Positions 33,701 to 46,800 of a stretch of 64,000 bases of DNA are shown one piece after another. A program made the translations under genes and the position numbers. How positions within the stretch are numbered: the stretch's first letter is position 1; each line of letters starts with the position of its first letter. Origin of the DNA: Pseudoscleropodium purum (taxonomy: Eukaryota; Streptophyta; Bryopsida; Hypnales; Brachytheciaceae); assembly GCA_963969395.1 (NCBI GenBank), contig OZ017796.1, positions 44,816,243 to 44,880,242 of the forward strand, written 5' to 3'. The notes beneath the pieces were generated by a model. That model saw only the letters and a list, made by a program, of their open reading frames with translations. It ran no database searches and had not been told where the DNA came from.

Positions 33701-36700
33701 ATACTCATGAAGTAAACTCTATGAGACTCTACGAAATCAAAACCAGTAAGAGTTGCTTCAATGCTGCAGAATGTGCCTTCTAAAACTAAGTCAAAAACAA
33801 ATTCAAACCACTTCAGTTCTCCTGTTGAGAACATATTATCTGCTGCCTATTCTAACATTCTCATTAAAACAAAATAATTGTTCTTAAAATCAATAAAAAT
33901 ATCAAAGACATAATGGCGACATCTTACTTGCGGCTCCATTTTGATTACCACGTCGGACCCATCCCTCTGGTCCACCATAGAAGATCTGTTCTCTGAACGC
34001 GGAGTTGTAGACCCGTCACCCATAGAGATGGAACCTGAGTGCTGAGACAATAATGACAAGTGACTGCTGCTTCGTGAAAGTTGTTGCTGCTTCTCTATTT
34101 TGAGTTGCTGCTGCTGCTGTAATTTTTCCTTCCGTTGCTTTTCCTTCAACTCTTTCAGATCCTGTCTTTCTTGAAGCTTCCGTTGATGTAACTGAACGGC
34201 CTGCACCCGTCACAGTGCTTCACATCAGAATGACCATCTTAGTAGATACTAGTATATTGCAGTACATATATTTCAACTGGCTAGACAGCATGAATAAATA
34301 TCAACAAATAGACACTTTCACACAACAGCAAGCAAAATGAATACTGTTGCCAAATAATAGTTCAGTTTGCACTAGAGACCACAGAGAGGATTATAAGGTC
34401 TATAACGGTTCGACCTGCTTGGTCTTCATCTGCTTTGCCTCAGCCCGAGCTGCCGCTGCCGATTCTTTGCTTTCCCTTCTTCCGAGCATGGATGATGCAC
34501 CCCCCAAACCACTAGTCACTTCGTATCCACCAGCAGATGTTGCCGGAGTCGCGGGTGTACTTAAAGAAGGAGACATAGGACCAGAAGGAACTGAAAGTGC
34601 AGGCATTGAATGTGCCAGTCCTCCTGGACGAGCCATTGACGTTTGCTGTCCAAGAGAGTTTTGTGAAGCACTTTGCTGTTGGACATACATGCCAGACGTT
34701 GCTTGAGAAAATTTTGAAGTCTCCTGACTTCTAAGTCGTCCGCCTGGAACATGTCATACAAACCCATTACAAAACTAAATTCGGACATCCGACGCGCTTT
34801 ATATACTGGAATAGATATGACGACCATGGGAGAAACGACAACATCAAGAAACATGACATACCTGGCGATAACGCCGCAGAATGATGACCACCAGGAACAA
34901 GATCGTTAACAAAGGCTGGACCACCTGCCAGCCCTTCCTCAAGACCTGATCTACGGCGCTTAGCCAATCCATCGGCTCTCGACAAAGCTTTGGCGGCGGC
35001 AGCAATATGCAGCCTTCGTTCTCGCAAGGAACCAGAGGTTTTCCGATACCTCCCATAAATTAGATTATACTTCGACTGCAATAGATAGAAAGTAAAGCAG
35101 AATATTACATCACGTTCAAACAATGCACATTTTGGAGCAACAACCTCAAAGTCCTCAATAGATTGAAAGGAATCTCACTAAGTGCGTAATGTACATATAT
35201 ATCAAAGAACTACACATCGATCTTTAAAATACAAACAACATATTCAGAAGCAGCATAAGAAAACAATGTATCAGAACTATAATCAAACCTTATTGTAATT
35301 AGTTATGTAGGCTTCTTTGGCAACGTCCGGAGTGGGGTCCAAGCAAAGTGGAGGTTGCACAGTGTTTATTAGTCTAGCCTCCAGCTCCTGTAGCACATAA
35401 TCCAAAGCTCCAAGTTACTAGCATAGGGGAAAAAGCTCTGTAGTGTCATACATGATCCTTCAGTAACATCTTCAGTATTACAAAGCAGACCGAATAGTCA
35501 AACTTCTTTCATAATAATAAAAACAGTAACGCAGGAAGGAGACCCACCAGACACTCACGGTAGGTCCAACCATCAAAATCCATGGATTTCAGATCCTTAA
35601 AAATATTCCCGCTGTCTCGTTGCAGCAGCACACGCTGTACAGTGGGCATTAAATCTCCATCCCTTCCAATCCGAGGCATTGCCTGAAGCGTTTCCCCAAA
35701 TGGAGCTTGAAGACTATTTCTATAATCACGAAGCTGGAGACAAAACGCACCAACAATGTTCTCGTCTCAGCCTTTCATTACGCAAATCATCAGAAACTAG
35801 GCAATGTCAAAGAAAACAAAGGGATTCTCAAAGTTCAAACGCTTCTAGCTCTGTCAAATCTCACTTGAAAGCACATAAACTTAAAAAAGACCGTCTCAGG
35901 TGGAAGACCAACCTCGCAGACAACACAACCATCAATATACTTGCAAGGTATGTCCTCGAGCAATGTACTGGGAATCCATCCACCGTCAATGGCCTGCTCC
36001 CATGCAACACAACAAATCTCAGCAAGCACATCAAATAGCAGGGTTAAAATACATTAATCTAAGTTATATAGCCAAGACTTGGTGATTATCTCTCATTAAA
36101 TCACAAAGTAACATTCTAATACCAGTAGGATACTGATTTGTTGTGACTAAATCTATAACTTCTGTGGAAAACAGCTAACAATAGTAAGTAATTCACCCTT
36201 AAGAAGTCACCAGTATTGCGGTCATACGGCAACAAGTGTAACTCCGAGACTTCTGAGGCGGGAGGTGCCAGCTTCCCCTTCTGTCAAAAAGATTTGAAGT
36301 GTTAACTTCAGAAAAAAATTCCGAATTATCAACGCACGTAAATGAAAGAAGTGACTGCACTTCTCATGACAGAATTTGGAACCCTAGCCTGTCAAACTAC
36401 ACATCGCCTGAAATAACGTACCTCCGTAGGTTTATCGATAGAAAAACCATCAGGAAACAGATTGATCGCAAATGAAGCCTTAGCATCTGCAAATTAGCAA
36501 CAGAACGAGGCAACGTTACTAATGATATGAAGAATTCTAAAAGATGAAGTCATAAACTGATCAATGAGCATCCATAAATCCTGTAATACAGGACTAGAAA
36601 GACGGTGGTCGTTGCTTTGAAAACTGAGTTGAAAATTCTACTGTCCAAATCATACAAAAGAAGACTAAACTTACCTTTCGGAACATTATACCCCAGTGGA

Positions 36701-37433
36701 TCTAGGTATCTCGTCCGAAAATCTCCAATAGTACTCCGCAGAGTAACCTACAACGCATCCCTCAATCAGTTAAAATTGAAGATTGTCTGCAGAGCTTGCT
36801 AAGGATACGGAATTATGTTCAACAGTTAAAAACAGGATATAAAGAGGATAATAAAACGAAAAGAGAAGATGACAACAGGAAAGCTTCAACATATAACACT
36901 TATATCACAGGTCTCATCAGCTATGATAAAGCTCTATATCCATCATCCATCATCCAAGAGAAGGGATATGTAGAACTGCGTCTTCATCAAGCCAAGGCAG
37001 GGCTAACCCGAGTCACTGTAGTAAATACCCGCGACAAGCGGATGCTAATTAAAACTTATAATCCGCACTTCATTACCTTTCAAATCATACTAAAGGCGTG
37101 CAATTCAGCACGAATTTCAGATTATAAGACTCAAATGCTTACGAAGGTGGCCTGATAGAAGTCTGTGCAACTGGAATTCCTAAAACCATTTTACAGTCAA
37201 GAACAATAAGATTTGTGGAATACCTCTCCACGACTTCTCTTAGCAGGAGAATTCTCGAATCCATCGGACAGTGGCCGCTTCGGGTTAGGAAACCCCGCCT
37301 GCCGCTTGATCCCATTGGCATGACCTCCATTCCCGTCAGCTGCGACGTCATGTTTCTGAAGCTTTACATTGGAGGAGAGCTTTGGTACGTACCGAGTGCC
37401 ACTCTTGGAAATCTTGAAAGATATTCCCACCAT
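27725..37433 (-). CDS. PHL-like: SPT20-domain co-activator protein, PHL-like
   Basis: Nineteen exons close in frame to 1539 residues: 37433-37224, 36747-36675, 36486-36422, 36280-36197, 35993-35913, 35733-35548, 35387-35289, 35075-34862, 34743-34415, 34200-33928, 33257-33158, 32957-32722, 32360-32056, 31849-31617, 30930-30770, 30266-30156, 29937-29899, 29664-29167, 29047-27725. The N terminus MVGISFKISKSGTR matches the plant PHL family (phytochrome-dependent late-flowering). Residues about 95-245 form the SPT20 domain (FAINLFPDGFSI, PCKYIDGCVVCE, LRDYRN, LCLDPTPDV). SPT20 is a structural subunit of SAGA-type co-activators; Arabidopsis PHL links phytochrome B and CONSTANS. A basic RERR/KRRR region and a coiled, Gln-rich segment follow, and the last 600 residues are mostly Gln-, Asn-, Met- and Gly-rich low complexity. 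The intron after exon 14 uses a GC donor. Confidence 0.92.
27960..28230 (-). repeat. Coding hexapeptide repeat QQLN(S/T/P) in the SPT20-like protein
   Basis: About fifteen units of 15-18 bp encode QQLN followed by Ser, Thr or Pro (QQLNSQQLNTQQLNP and so on), next to pure CAG-type glutamine tracts at 28225-28300. Units alternate S, T and P in a higher-order pattern. This is likely to vary in length between individuals. Confidence 0.8.
30395..30680. mobile_element. AT-rich TTAA-bounded repeat in an SPT20-like intron
   Basis: Left end TTAATTCCTTAAAAAAATTG and right end in reverse complement TTAACCCTTAAACTTCGG are weakly inverted and start in TTAA. The 286-bp segment is markedly more AT-rich than the rest of the gene and sits in the intron between exons 15 and 16. 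A plausible diverged member of the family; the boundary evidence is weaker than for the larger copies. Confidence 0.4.
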
Positions 37434-39749
37434 GACTGTTTAGACTTTCGTCCAACTCCTCATCTCGAAATCAAGTGATGTAGGGACCTGCAGAAAGCGA
37501 AAACCAGACACTAGGGTTTGTGCACAGGCCGAAACGGTAAGGAAGAGTCTCGCGCTCCTACAAGAAAAGCTCCAACCCCAGCACCAACCAAGAAAACACG
37601 CATGTCGGTGAAAACAAGCTCAAATTGGAAGCGGCAACTACGCGCGGAACGATCGCGAGACGGGGAATTGATGTGAATCCAAACGAATCCACATCAAAGA
37701 TCGAGGGCGATGAACAATCGATCAAGAGTACGTTAGGGCAATAACCCCCGTTCTCTCTCGCGCGCGCAATCCCTGCTCATCCAATACTCCGACTGTTTGT
37801 ATTCCGCGACATAACTAAATTACTGTTACCTGGATATAGTCTGTGAGAAGACCCTGGACGAATTTCAATACTGCGAAATCATTGGATGTTTTTCATTCAG
37901 GTCTTTTTCTCATGTTTTCTTGGCAGGTTTCGTTTCAATAGACTGAAAGTAGATAGATAAAAAGATAGATAAAAACTCCGGTCTTCATAGAAGGCCAGCA
38001 TAAATAAAGTGAAAGTATCTTAGTAATATAACCACTAAGTTAATATGGAGTAAGGAGTAACAAGTAGTGTTGTGCACATATCTGGACATATGAAATTGTT
38101 GTGAATATTTTGCCCGTAAGATTGTTTAAATAAGAGCTTAAATGTGGTTCCTTTTATGGTATTTTAGGCAAGAATTAGAGATGGAATTTTTTTTCAAATA
38201 GGTCATAATTAGGTGCAGTTATCTTGATATTGAAGAAAAAAAAATGTACTCTAATAATACCTATCTTTTAATTTTTCAATGTTAAAATGAAACAAATTTA
38301 GTTTGTTTATTACTTTCAAATCTCCAGAACTAAGAGAAATATGTAGATGTGCAAGGTCTAGTTGATAAGTTCCTAACAATAAATGGTGTTTTGCAAATCT
38401 ACATATAATATATGAGATTAGAAATTGAATCCTTGAAGTTTTTTTCTATCAAATTTAATAACTACAAAAATAAATCAAAATCTATTAAAATTCATAAAAT
38501 CAATTCTTTTTCTATTTCTTAAAATTCAGAAATTTGCTTTGCACAATGAAATATGAGCTTTGAACTACTCATCACAAAAGTCAACTAATTATCACTATTT
38601 AATATTGATTTAGTAGTTTGGGTGTTTTTTCAATAATTTAGTAAGTACATATTGTACTTAAGAGTTATTGTGTTAATCAACATTGATGATGTAAAGTTTT
38701 AATATTCTTTTATATTTTTTTATAATCAATTGAAATATTAATTTAATGCAACTAATTATTTCACTCAATTTGTAAGATATAAGGAGAAGTCATGTTATTA
38801 AATTATTATCTCCTCATACACATGGATTAGGAAATTTAATATAATATCTTTTTAAATTTAATTTGAAACTATTTTATAATATTTTGAAAAACGCAGTTTC
38901 AACAAATGCATTAGAACCATAAATGTATACTCTCTATATAATAAAATATATAAAGAATCAATGTTGAATGTCATAAGTCTTAGTATGCATAAAAATATAA
39001 AGAAAGGGAAACTATTATTTAGATATAGCACCAAGGATATGGAATGAATCTATAGAATTTTGAGGGTTGGTATGATTCATAGTGATGTAAATGATGAACA
39101 TATTAATCCTTTATTTAGCTTGATCAATTATTTTTTGATTGATTGTAATGGTCCAATTTGCAATTGTTTTTTAAAAAGTCAATAATGCAACATACTAAGG
39201 GAGTACCTGTAGCACTTAATGCACATAGTAGATCTTTCAAGTTCATTTTCTTGTATTTTTCTTCATTTTTTTGTTTATCCATGGTTTAAAAGGATTGACT
39301 TCATATTTTTGTAGCAAGCTATTGAATTACAGTTTTAAATTTTTGATTTATTTGTTGAAATTATGGTCTATTTTGCTAATAAAACTTTGAGTAATGAAAT
39401 TTTGAAAAGGAACAAGGAAAAAGACATTCTTTGTGGCATAATATATAGAAGATGGCACAATGTGGTTGAAAAAAAGGAGAATTGTTTAGAATTATAATGT
39501 CATATTCTCCACACTCTTATAGGGAACCATGGATCTTCAAGTGTTGATATGATGGTCTTCATTTAGATCATTGTTTTATAGTAAATTGTAGTTGAAAAAT
39601 GAAAAGTAGATTGAGGTCATAACTCAATCTTATGTACATTCTCTAATGGACACAAGGATTTAATGTTTATAATGTACTTTGGAGGAATGAGTCATATTAA
39701 ATAATAAACTAGACTCTAAAGGTCCTTTTCAACTCTAATTACTTGATAT

Positions 39750-40324
39750 TTAATCCCTTAAAGACCAAAGTAGAGTCCAAATTTTCAACATTGTGAAGGG
39801 GTATTCTAAAATATAATTAAAAATAATAATTTAATGATGATTCTTGAACAATACCTATGAAATATGATTCATAGATTATATCTATGCTCTTAGATCAACT
39901 AATATACAAACCAATATTTTTCAGTAAAATTTGAAGTTAAAAATTGAAATTTTTCTTTTAAATCAATTGAGGATTGAATGTATACAATTTTGACAATAAA
40001 TTTTTTTCTTTAAGTCCAAAATATTTAAATGTAATGATTTTTGGAGATTTTATTTTTATTTTTTATTAAAGTCATTTTCAAAGGGTTGATTTTTTAATTG
40101 AAAAAGTTACTTTTTGAAGCTAGCCCTACTAATATTCTTTAAATCATAGTGTATTTGCAAAGCAAAGTCTTGAAAATCTCTCTCTATATCATACAAACAT
40201 TAAAAAATTAAATACAAAAATCTTTAAGAAATTTATGAATGAAAAAATGCAATTCTGTGTACTTGGGATGTATTTGTATTCATCTTCTATTTGAAATTTA
40301 AAGATTTAGTCTTTCGGGGGGTAA
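39750..40324. mobile_element. Shorter TTAA-family element, copy 4 (about 575 bp)
   Basis: The left end TTAATCCCTTAAAGACCAAA and the right end in reverse complement GGTTACCCCCCGAAAGACTA match the family ends over about 16-18 bases, with one damaged TTAA. The interior is AT-rich, non-coding and not closely similar to the 930-bp copies. Confidence 0.5.
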
Positions 40325-40410
40325 CCATCTACTCCTTATTTAATCAAGATTTTGCAATATAATGATGTTTAATCCTAAAAAGCTAAAACCAACCAAAAAC
40401 ATCCATACCT

Positions 40411-40690
40411 TAAGTTAGGTTGTTTGTTTTGTTTTGTTTGTTATAGTGAAATATTTTAGACCATGTGTTCACCAATTGCATTCTTGATATCATCAGAAAG
40501 TGCTCGACAGCAAAGAAGGGGGTATGGGCTTCATTTGATGGTGTTTTGACCCCCGGTGTGAAAGTAATGCATTTCAAAGTTTTTATAAATTAAAAAATTA
40601 AAAAATTACTTTTACCTTTAATTTGACTAAAACAATGACATAAGGCACACTAGTGCTTTTGTAATGAATGAAATATGTTTGGACAATAGA
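40411..40690 (+). repeat. Dispersed repeat B, copy 2
   Basis: Matches 16441-16760 in the same orientation: 'taagttaggttgtttgttt', 'caattgcattcttg', a GA-rich block and 'cactagt'. As in the first copy, a TTAA-family element lies within about 100 bp, here on the other side. Confidence 0.6.
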
Positions 40691-40905
40691 AAAATTAAGA
40701 TTCTCATCCAATATATTGAATGTATTCACTATTATAGATGGTATGTTGACATCATTTAGTTAAACTCTATAGTCATATTAGAAATTTATTGATTTCATCT
40801 AGTTTTTGCACAAGTACAAAATATCCTTGCCCTCCTTTGTGGAAGGGTCATAACCATTAGAGGATTTTCTGTAGCTATGGAAGGCTATGAGTTCCCTTGG
40901 CTACT

Positions 40906-41140
40906 AGCATTGCGGGAACAACCTCGCAATTGCTATTTGATGTGGCATGGCAATTGCCATGTCACCAAGAAAAAAATTCAATTTTTTTTTGCTTTTTTTC
41001 CATTTTAAATTAAATTTTTTTTCAAAGAAACCCAAATTGACAATGGAAACAACAAGAACAAGGGCGGGGAAACATGCCTAAAACGGCCCTTCTGACCCCC
41101 TAGATTTCCTCTAATGACTACTCTAGACAACTTTGCCGTG
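40906..41140 (+). repeat. Dispersed repeat C, copy 1
   Basis: Shares with 55680-55905 a 'ggcatggcaattgcc'-like start, an AT-rich core and an end with 'aaacaac', 'aaaac(a/g)gccct' and 'tcctctaatga'. Non-coding. Boundaries are approximate. Confidence 0.5.
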
Positions 41141-42539
41141 AGGGGTTCCCACCTTCCTTTGTAATATGTCCCCTTCAATTTTAGGTGACACTTCTTTCAT
41201 CTATACTCATTTGAGAGTAAAAATCTTCCCTTTATTTTGTGGTTGTGAATTTGATTTTGTCTTTAACTACTTATAGCTAATTCTAAATATGAATTCAAAT
41301 ATTCCAAACAGATCATTCATAATGAATATATTTATGAATATAGAGAACCTTGATGAATTTTTGACTTGTGAATGGGAGGTTTATAATAATTGAAGTAATA
41401 ATTTTTCATACTTTTGAAGAATAAAAGAACAACAATTGTTACAAAAGATCCTATGAGAAGTCTCTATGATGAATGAAGATTGTTTCTTCAAGAATTTCTC
41501 TCAAAGCTCCTCTTTGTGCCTTAAAAATAATGCACTTGGAAATTGTCTTCATCAATTACATATATTATATGCAAGTGTGAAATAAAGTAGACCTTTTAAT
41601 AGGCCCCCCATCATGAACCTCCACCTAATTGGAACCCCTAGTCAAGGACCCAATTTTGTTCTCTTGAATTCTGATGTAGTTAAAATTGTAATTCATAGTT
41701 GAAATAGGACTCAAAAGGGTGAAATTGAAAAATCATGATTTATGACTTTGATAAATATTAACATTTTTAGGCTAGTATCAAAATGCTTTAATTTTGGACT
41801 TCAAACTATTTTACATGTCATTTTTGAAATTTCAAATTATTCAAAAAAATTTAATCCTAGCATTTTAGATTTCAAAATGAACTAAAAACCTTCAAATAAA
41901 ATTCTTTATTTTTTTGAATGTTAGTCAGCATATTTATAAACTTTTGGACATGCTTCATATTTAGCTTCATTATTTATGAAATTGAGTATGACATAGAATA
42001 CTCTATTATGCAATTTCTAATTATGGGGAAAGGTTCATTTTGATTATTCTACACTTTGAAAAGACACTTTTGGAGTGTCCTTGGCCTTTGTAGAAAGCCA
42101 CATTAGCATCCTAAAGACCACAAGCAGTCACCCCAGAGGATCTACAAATGAATAATGAATGATGCTACAATATGTGAATTTTGATTTGATAGCCTATAAT
42201 TTCTCTTTTTCTTTTAAAAAATGAATTAATCACTAAATGTTCTCTAATTATCTATTCTTTTGTTTAAAATTTATTTCCAAACCAATTAGTGTAATTGAAA
42301 TGAATACACACTAAATCACACTCTGTCTATAACCATGCTCATCACTCTATTCAATATGTACCTATATTGAAGAAACGATTTTAGAACATCTACTAAAACA
42401 AACTTTGACCCTTCATAACTTTTGCATATGGTATCCAAATGTTACATTCTTTTGTGCGTTGGAACCTCATTTCATTTACCAACAAGGAAAAAAAATAAAA
42501 AATTTGACCAGTCTAATGATAGTAACTGTGCACTAGCAA

Positions 42540-43820
42540 AAACAATGGCGCTGTTGGGTGTCTCTCTCACTTACGTGCAATGACCAAAATGAGCGTCCAC
42601 AATGGGCTTCCTACCTTAGCGCCAGGGTCAAGGAAGGACAGTCCAGGAATCGTGCAGCCCGCCAGGATCAGGAGGGGTCGCCCCGTTCTCTTCATTGCGT
42701 TTCCTTCTGCAACCTCCGACGTCGCGTTGGTCGCGACTAGCGCGCGTCGGAAGCGAGCGTCACGCCTCGCAACTAAACTCCTCAACAGCTCTCGCGGCGC
42801 TCGCACCTCTCCCTCTCCCTTAAGCTATTCCTTTCCTTCTTCACTTACTTCGACTAGCTGAGCTTGGTCACGCGCACTCCGGCACGCCCCCATCCCACCC
42901 CTGATTGGATTCCTTCTCCAGGTTTCGAGTGCTCTGTCCTCTATCATGTCTCCCCAATCTCAGCCTTATTAACTGCTGCCGTCAGCTGTGGCGTCTCGCT
43001 TCTCCCTCCCTGCTGGTATGGATGGATGGAAGTTATGCAGGCTTTCGTGGAGACTTTCACTTGGGTTAGCTGCTGTCCAGTGTAATTGGTTGTTCGTGGG
43101 ATTGCTTTGATGGGGGATCGGAATGGGGGAGAGAGCGAGGGCTGGGGTGACTTCATGCACGTCATGCACCTTGAGGATTGGGTAGGTGCGAGAATTCGGT
43201 GTGCGCGTGGCTCTTGGATTTCTCGTGCCTGCTGCTGCAGGGCCTCAGCTCGTGTGGGGAGGATTATGGGGGTTTCAATGCATTGGCTCCTTGTTTGGGT
43301 TTTCAGGACGTTCAGAGGGGGGTCTTCAGGTTGAGACTTCCGGGTTCTTGGCGTACAACGCCTCGCTTGGGTGTGTTACATTTCCTGGGAATGGTTTTCA
43401 GTGTTCTGTTCGTGTTCTGTTTCGGATTGCTTAGGCTTTGGGATTCTCGGCAATTGGTGTATTCGTTTTTTGGAAGCCCGTTCCTCGCGTATGCGAATTT
43501 GTACGAGGGTCGTCTGCCAGGATCCTCTATCCGTCCCTCTGCGTTGCTGAAGTCTTCCCGTACATCTTTCAAAGTTTGATGCTCTGCATTATGTTTGTGT
43601 GGAGGAGGTTATTGTAAATCGACCATGGCGAGGAAGTTCTGATTAGTGAGCTCATTTGGTTGGGTTGGCAGTCTCGTGCATTACGTTCTGCAACTTTAGG
43701 CTGAAGCCAATGCTTGAAAGAGCATTAATAGAGATGTTGTCAAAAAAGTGCAGGGAACTTACTTCCTGGTGTGATAACTTGTACAGGTAACGTACCGCGG
43801 TTGGAGGCCCAGAATTCGCA
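42540..43820 (+). promoter_or_regulatory. GC-rich promoter/leader region of the DNMT3 gene
   Basis: Composition changes abruptly from AT-rich to GC- and CpG-rich at about 42545 and stays so up to the DNMT3 start codon. Several overlapping open frames on both strands (the longest plus-strand one is at 43178-43579) show no family resemblance and look like by-products of composition. I read the region as promoter and 5' leader. An additional upstream coding exon cannot be excluded. Confidence 0.5.
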
Positions 43821-46800
43821 ATGGACCGCCTCCTCGAGAAAATCGAGGATCTGAAGAGAGATGCCGAACTCTTGAAGCGGACTTGTCGATGTGGGAAGAG
43901 TAACAATGACGCCCCGACCCCTCCAAGCAAGAGAACCAGGAGGTTTTCCAATGGAATCCTGCCCACTCGTGAAAGCCCGGTGCAGAACAGCTCTATTGAA
44001 GGCTGCAAGGTATTCGTCTATCTTAAGAAGTTTATATCATATTGGTTAATTCTTCCCTTTACCATCATAGCTTGAGTACGATGCACATCAATAAAAATTT
44101 TGGTCTACAAAGTCCTCGTCTATCCTAATAAGTTTTTGTCAAATTGATTGATCCTTTACTTTTTTACTCATGGCTTGAGTACGGTGCACACCGATAGAAG
44201 TTTTGTCCTACAGAGTCCTACGTCTATTCTAATAAGTTCGTGTCATATTGGTTAATTCTTCCCTTCACTATGCATGGCTTGATTACAGTGCACATCAATA
44301 AGAGTTTTGGTCTACAAAATCCTCGTCTATCCTGATAAGTTTGTGTTGTATCGGTTATTCTTTACTTTTCCCTTCGTAAAATGTACATCGATCATAGTTT
44401 TGGTATTTCAATGTACAACCGGAGAAGAGAGTTTAAGAGCTGTTCGAAGCCTGACTGGTATACTCGGAACAGTTGCACTTCGAAGGGGCAGAAGACGGCG
44501 ATTGGGTGTCAGCGTTCAAGGCAGAGGCTGGGCCATGGACGGGTGCCCCGCTGGTGGTTCTCAGTCTGTTCGATGGACTCGGTGGAATCTGGCAAGCGCT
44601 CACGAACCTTGGTATCCCGTTCCGTGGCTACAGCTCTGAAGTGGTAAGTGAGACGAAGCATCGCCTTCCAGTAGTTTCAGTGATGTTTACCTTATTTAGC
44701 AGGGACTTGAAATTTGTTTAGAAGCAATTCAAAATGAGAGGAGCCAAGATTTAGGACGGAAAAATCTGATCCCACATGCCAGGAACGTTCCAAGAATATG
44801 CCAAAAATGTGCCAGGTTGTGAGGTATGGAACTGGGGATCTCCTACTTCCGAATCAATGGAACGTACGGTTGGTCTACTCTCAATACGATTTGCTTCATG
44901 CATAGCGACTATGCGAATATTCGTATGAATCCAAATTGTGCACCAATAAATAGGCCCTGGTGTCGAAAAGGGCGGATTCCATATCTGTAGGAGTTGAAGT
45001 GGAGTATTCGGGGAGATTTCAAGAACATAACAAAATGTACCAATAGAAAGAAAGTGTCATGCCCTACGTGTTTGAACGATAGAGATATATCTTGGAAATT
45101 ACTATAGTCAACTTTTAGCTTCCAAAGTCGACTTGCTATGCTTAGTGTGGACACTTAAGGAGTTAATTATTGTAGCGCATGGTGCCAAACCTTAATCATT
45201 AGAAGCGTCTGTGATAGTGTAAGGTCCTTATGTTAACCATTGCTTGGGTGTTTCGTTGCAGTCAAATGAAGCAATACAAGTGGTGAAAGCCCGGCATCCT
45301 AGCGTCAAACATGTGGGCGATATAACGAAGCTGCAGCTTTCCGCCATACATGAGAAGGTGGATCTCGTGGTTGGTGGCTTTCCATGTCAGGATCTAACTG
45401 TTATGGGCAAAAAGGAAGGGTGAGGCTCGCAATTTGTGCTTTCATAGTTTTATCTCTGCTTTGGTTTATCCATAGCGTCTGCTTATTTTCCAGGTGTGAC
45501 TGGCAGTCAAAGAATTGCAGTTGAAGGATTGCCGTACTTTTCAAAAGGATTGTAGAGCAGTCGAATTGGCATTTGAGTTCCAGAATGGGTTTTCTGGAGC
45601 CAGAGTCAACGGGTGTCTGTTTCCTAAGCTATGCACGTTACGATTAATTCGAAATTTGATTTTGTAAACTTTTGTAATATTTTCTTTCAGGCTCCATGGA
45701 AGCAGAAGTAAACTCTTCTTCGACCTCCTTCGCGTGTTACAGATATTCAAACCCAAATGGTATCAGCACTCGTGCAATATTCCACCGGATGGAGTCTGGA
45801 AGTGTGCATTTCAGTTCGTTGAACTGCGTCCTCATTGGGGATTCCGCATATTGTATACATTCAGTAGTTGAGACATAGTTGAACCAGGTTTATTCAGGAA
45901 TTGGTGGATCTTGTTTCAATCTCGTTTACGTATTTTGGCCCGAATGTTTAACCCCATACACCGTTGCAGGTTTCTAGTGGAGAATGTTGCATCAATGTCT
46001 TGGGTGGATCGAGATGAGATCACTAGGCATCTGAAATTGCCTCCCCTGGAGTTGGACTCTCAAGAGATCACAGCTAGTAAGCGCCGCCGTTTGTACTGGA
46101 CAAACATTCCTCATCCTCCACGGTTGCCTCGTTTACGCGATCACCCATCCACGGGCCTTCAAAACTGCCTTGAGGATGCTCTTGCACCGGATCAGAAATG
46201 CGGAGTAAGCTCTTGATACTTGGACTGAATGGCTACGGAGCATTTCCTGTCTTTGCTGAACTTATTTGCTAACTTACGTGGAGTGCTCAGGTCATTCTTT
46301 GCAGCAACATGTACAAGGGTAGTACCGTCAGACTGGAACTCGTTCTAGACAGTAAAACCAAGACACCGCGTTACATGAAACCGACGGAAGTTGAGGTGCT
46401 CATGGGCTATCCTCGAGATTACACCGATGTTGTGGTACGAGAAGCCAAGAAGCAAGTCGCGAGGTCACCAATGTAAGCTTATGAAGAATGATCCGAGATC
46501 TGTATCGCGCTCTGGGTCTAGTTACAAATTCTTGAGGAGGAAGTATCATATTTTCTGCCATCTGATATCTCCTTCCATGCAAGTTTGGTGTCTTCTGGTT
46601 TTGTAGCGTAGCATCACAATGAAACGTGTAAAACAGTTTCCTACAATTTTGTACGTTTTAGAAGGGATCTTGAATCCCGGAAGTCAGCTGGTGTACATAC
46701 TCAAGATCCTCTGTCTCTTATGTCTACAATGTGACGAACTGTAGGACTGCCTAGTTGAACGTAGATGTATCACAACTATCCGGAGATTGCGATGCATGGG

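Larger units (their letters stand above)
37434..42539. other. SPT20-like 5' region, then AT-rich repeat DNA
   Basis: 37434 to about 37800 is balanced in composition, with TC-rich and CG-alternating tracts (around 37750-37770), and is the probable 5' untranslated region and promoter of the minus-strand SPT20-like gene. The remainder to 42539 is AT-rich and gene-free, with repeats given separately. Confidence 0.5.

Noticed and set aside
43178..43579. 133-residue plus-strand frame in the DNMT3 leader, with hydrophobic stretches
   Set aside because: Overlaps other open frames of similar length in both strands of a GC-rich region; no homologous domain, and no splice-phase link to DNMT3 exon 1 that I could establish.
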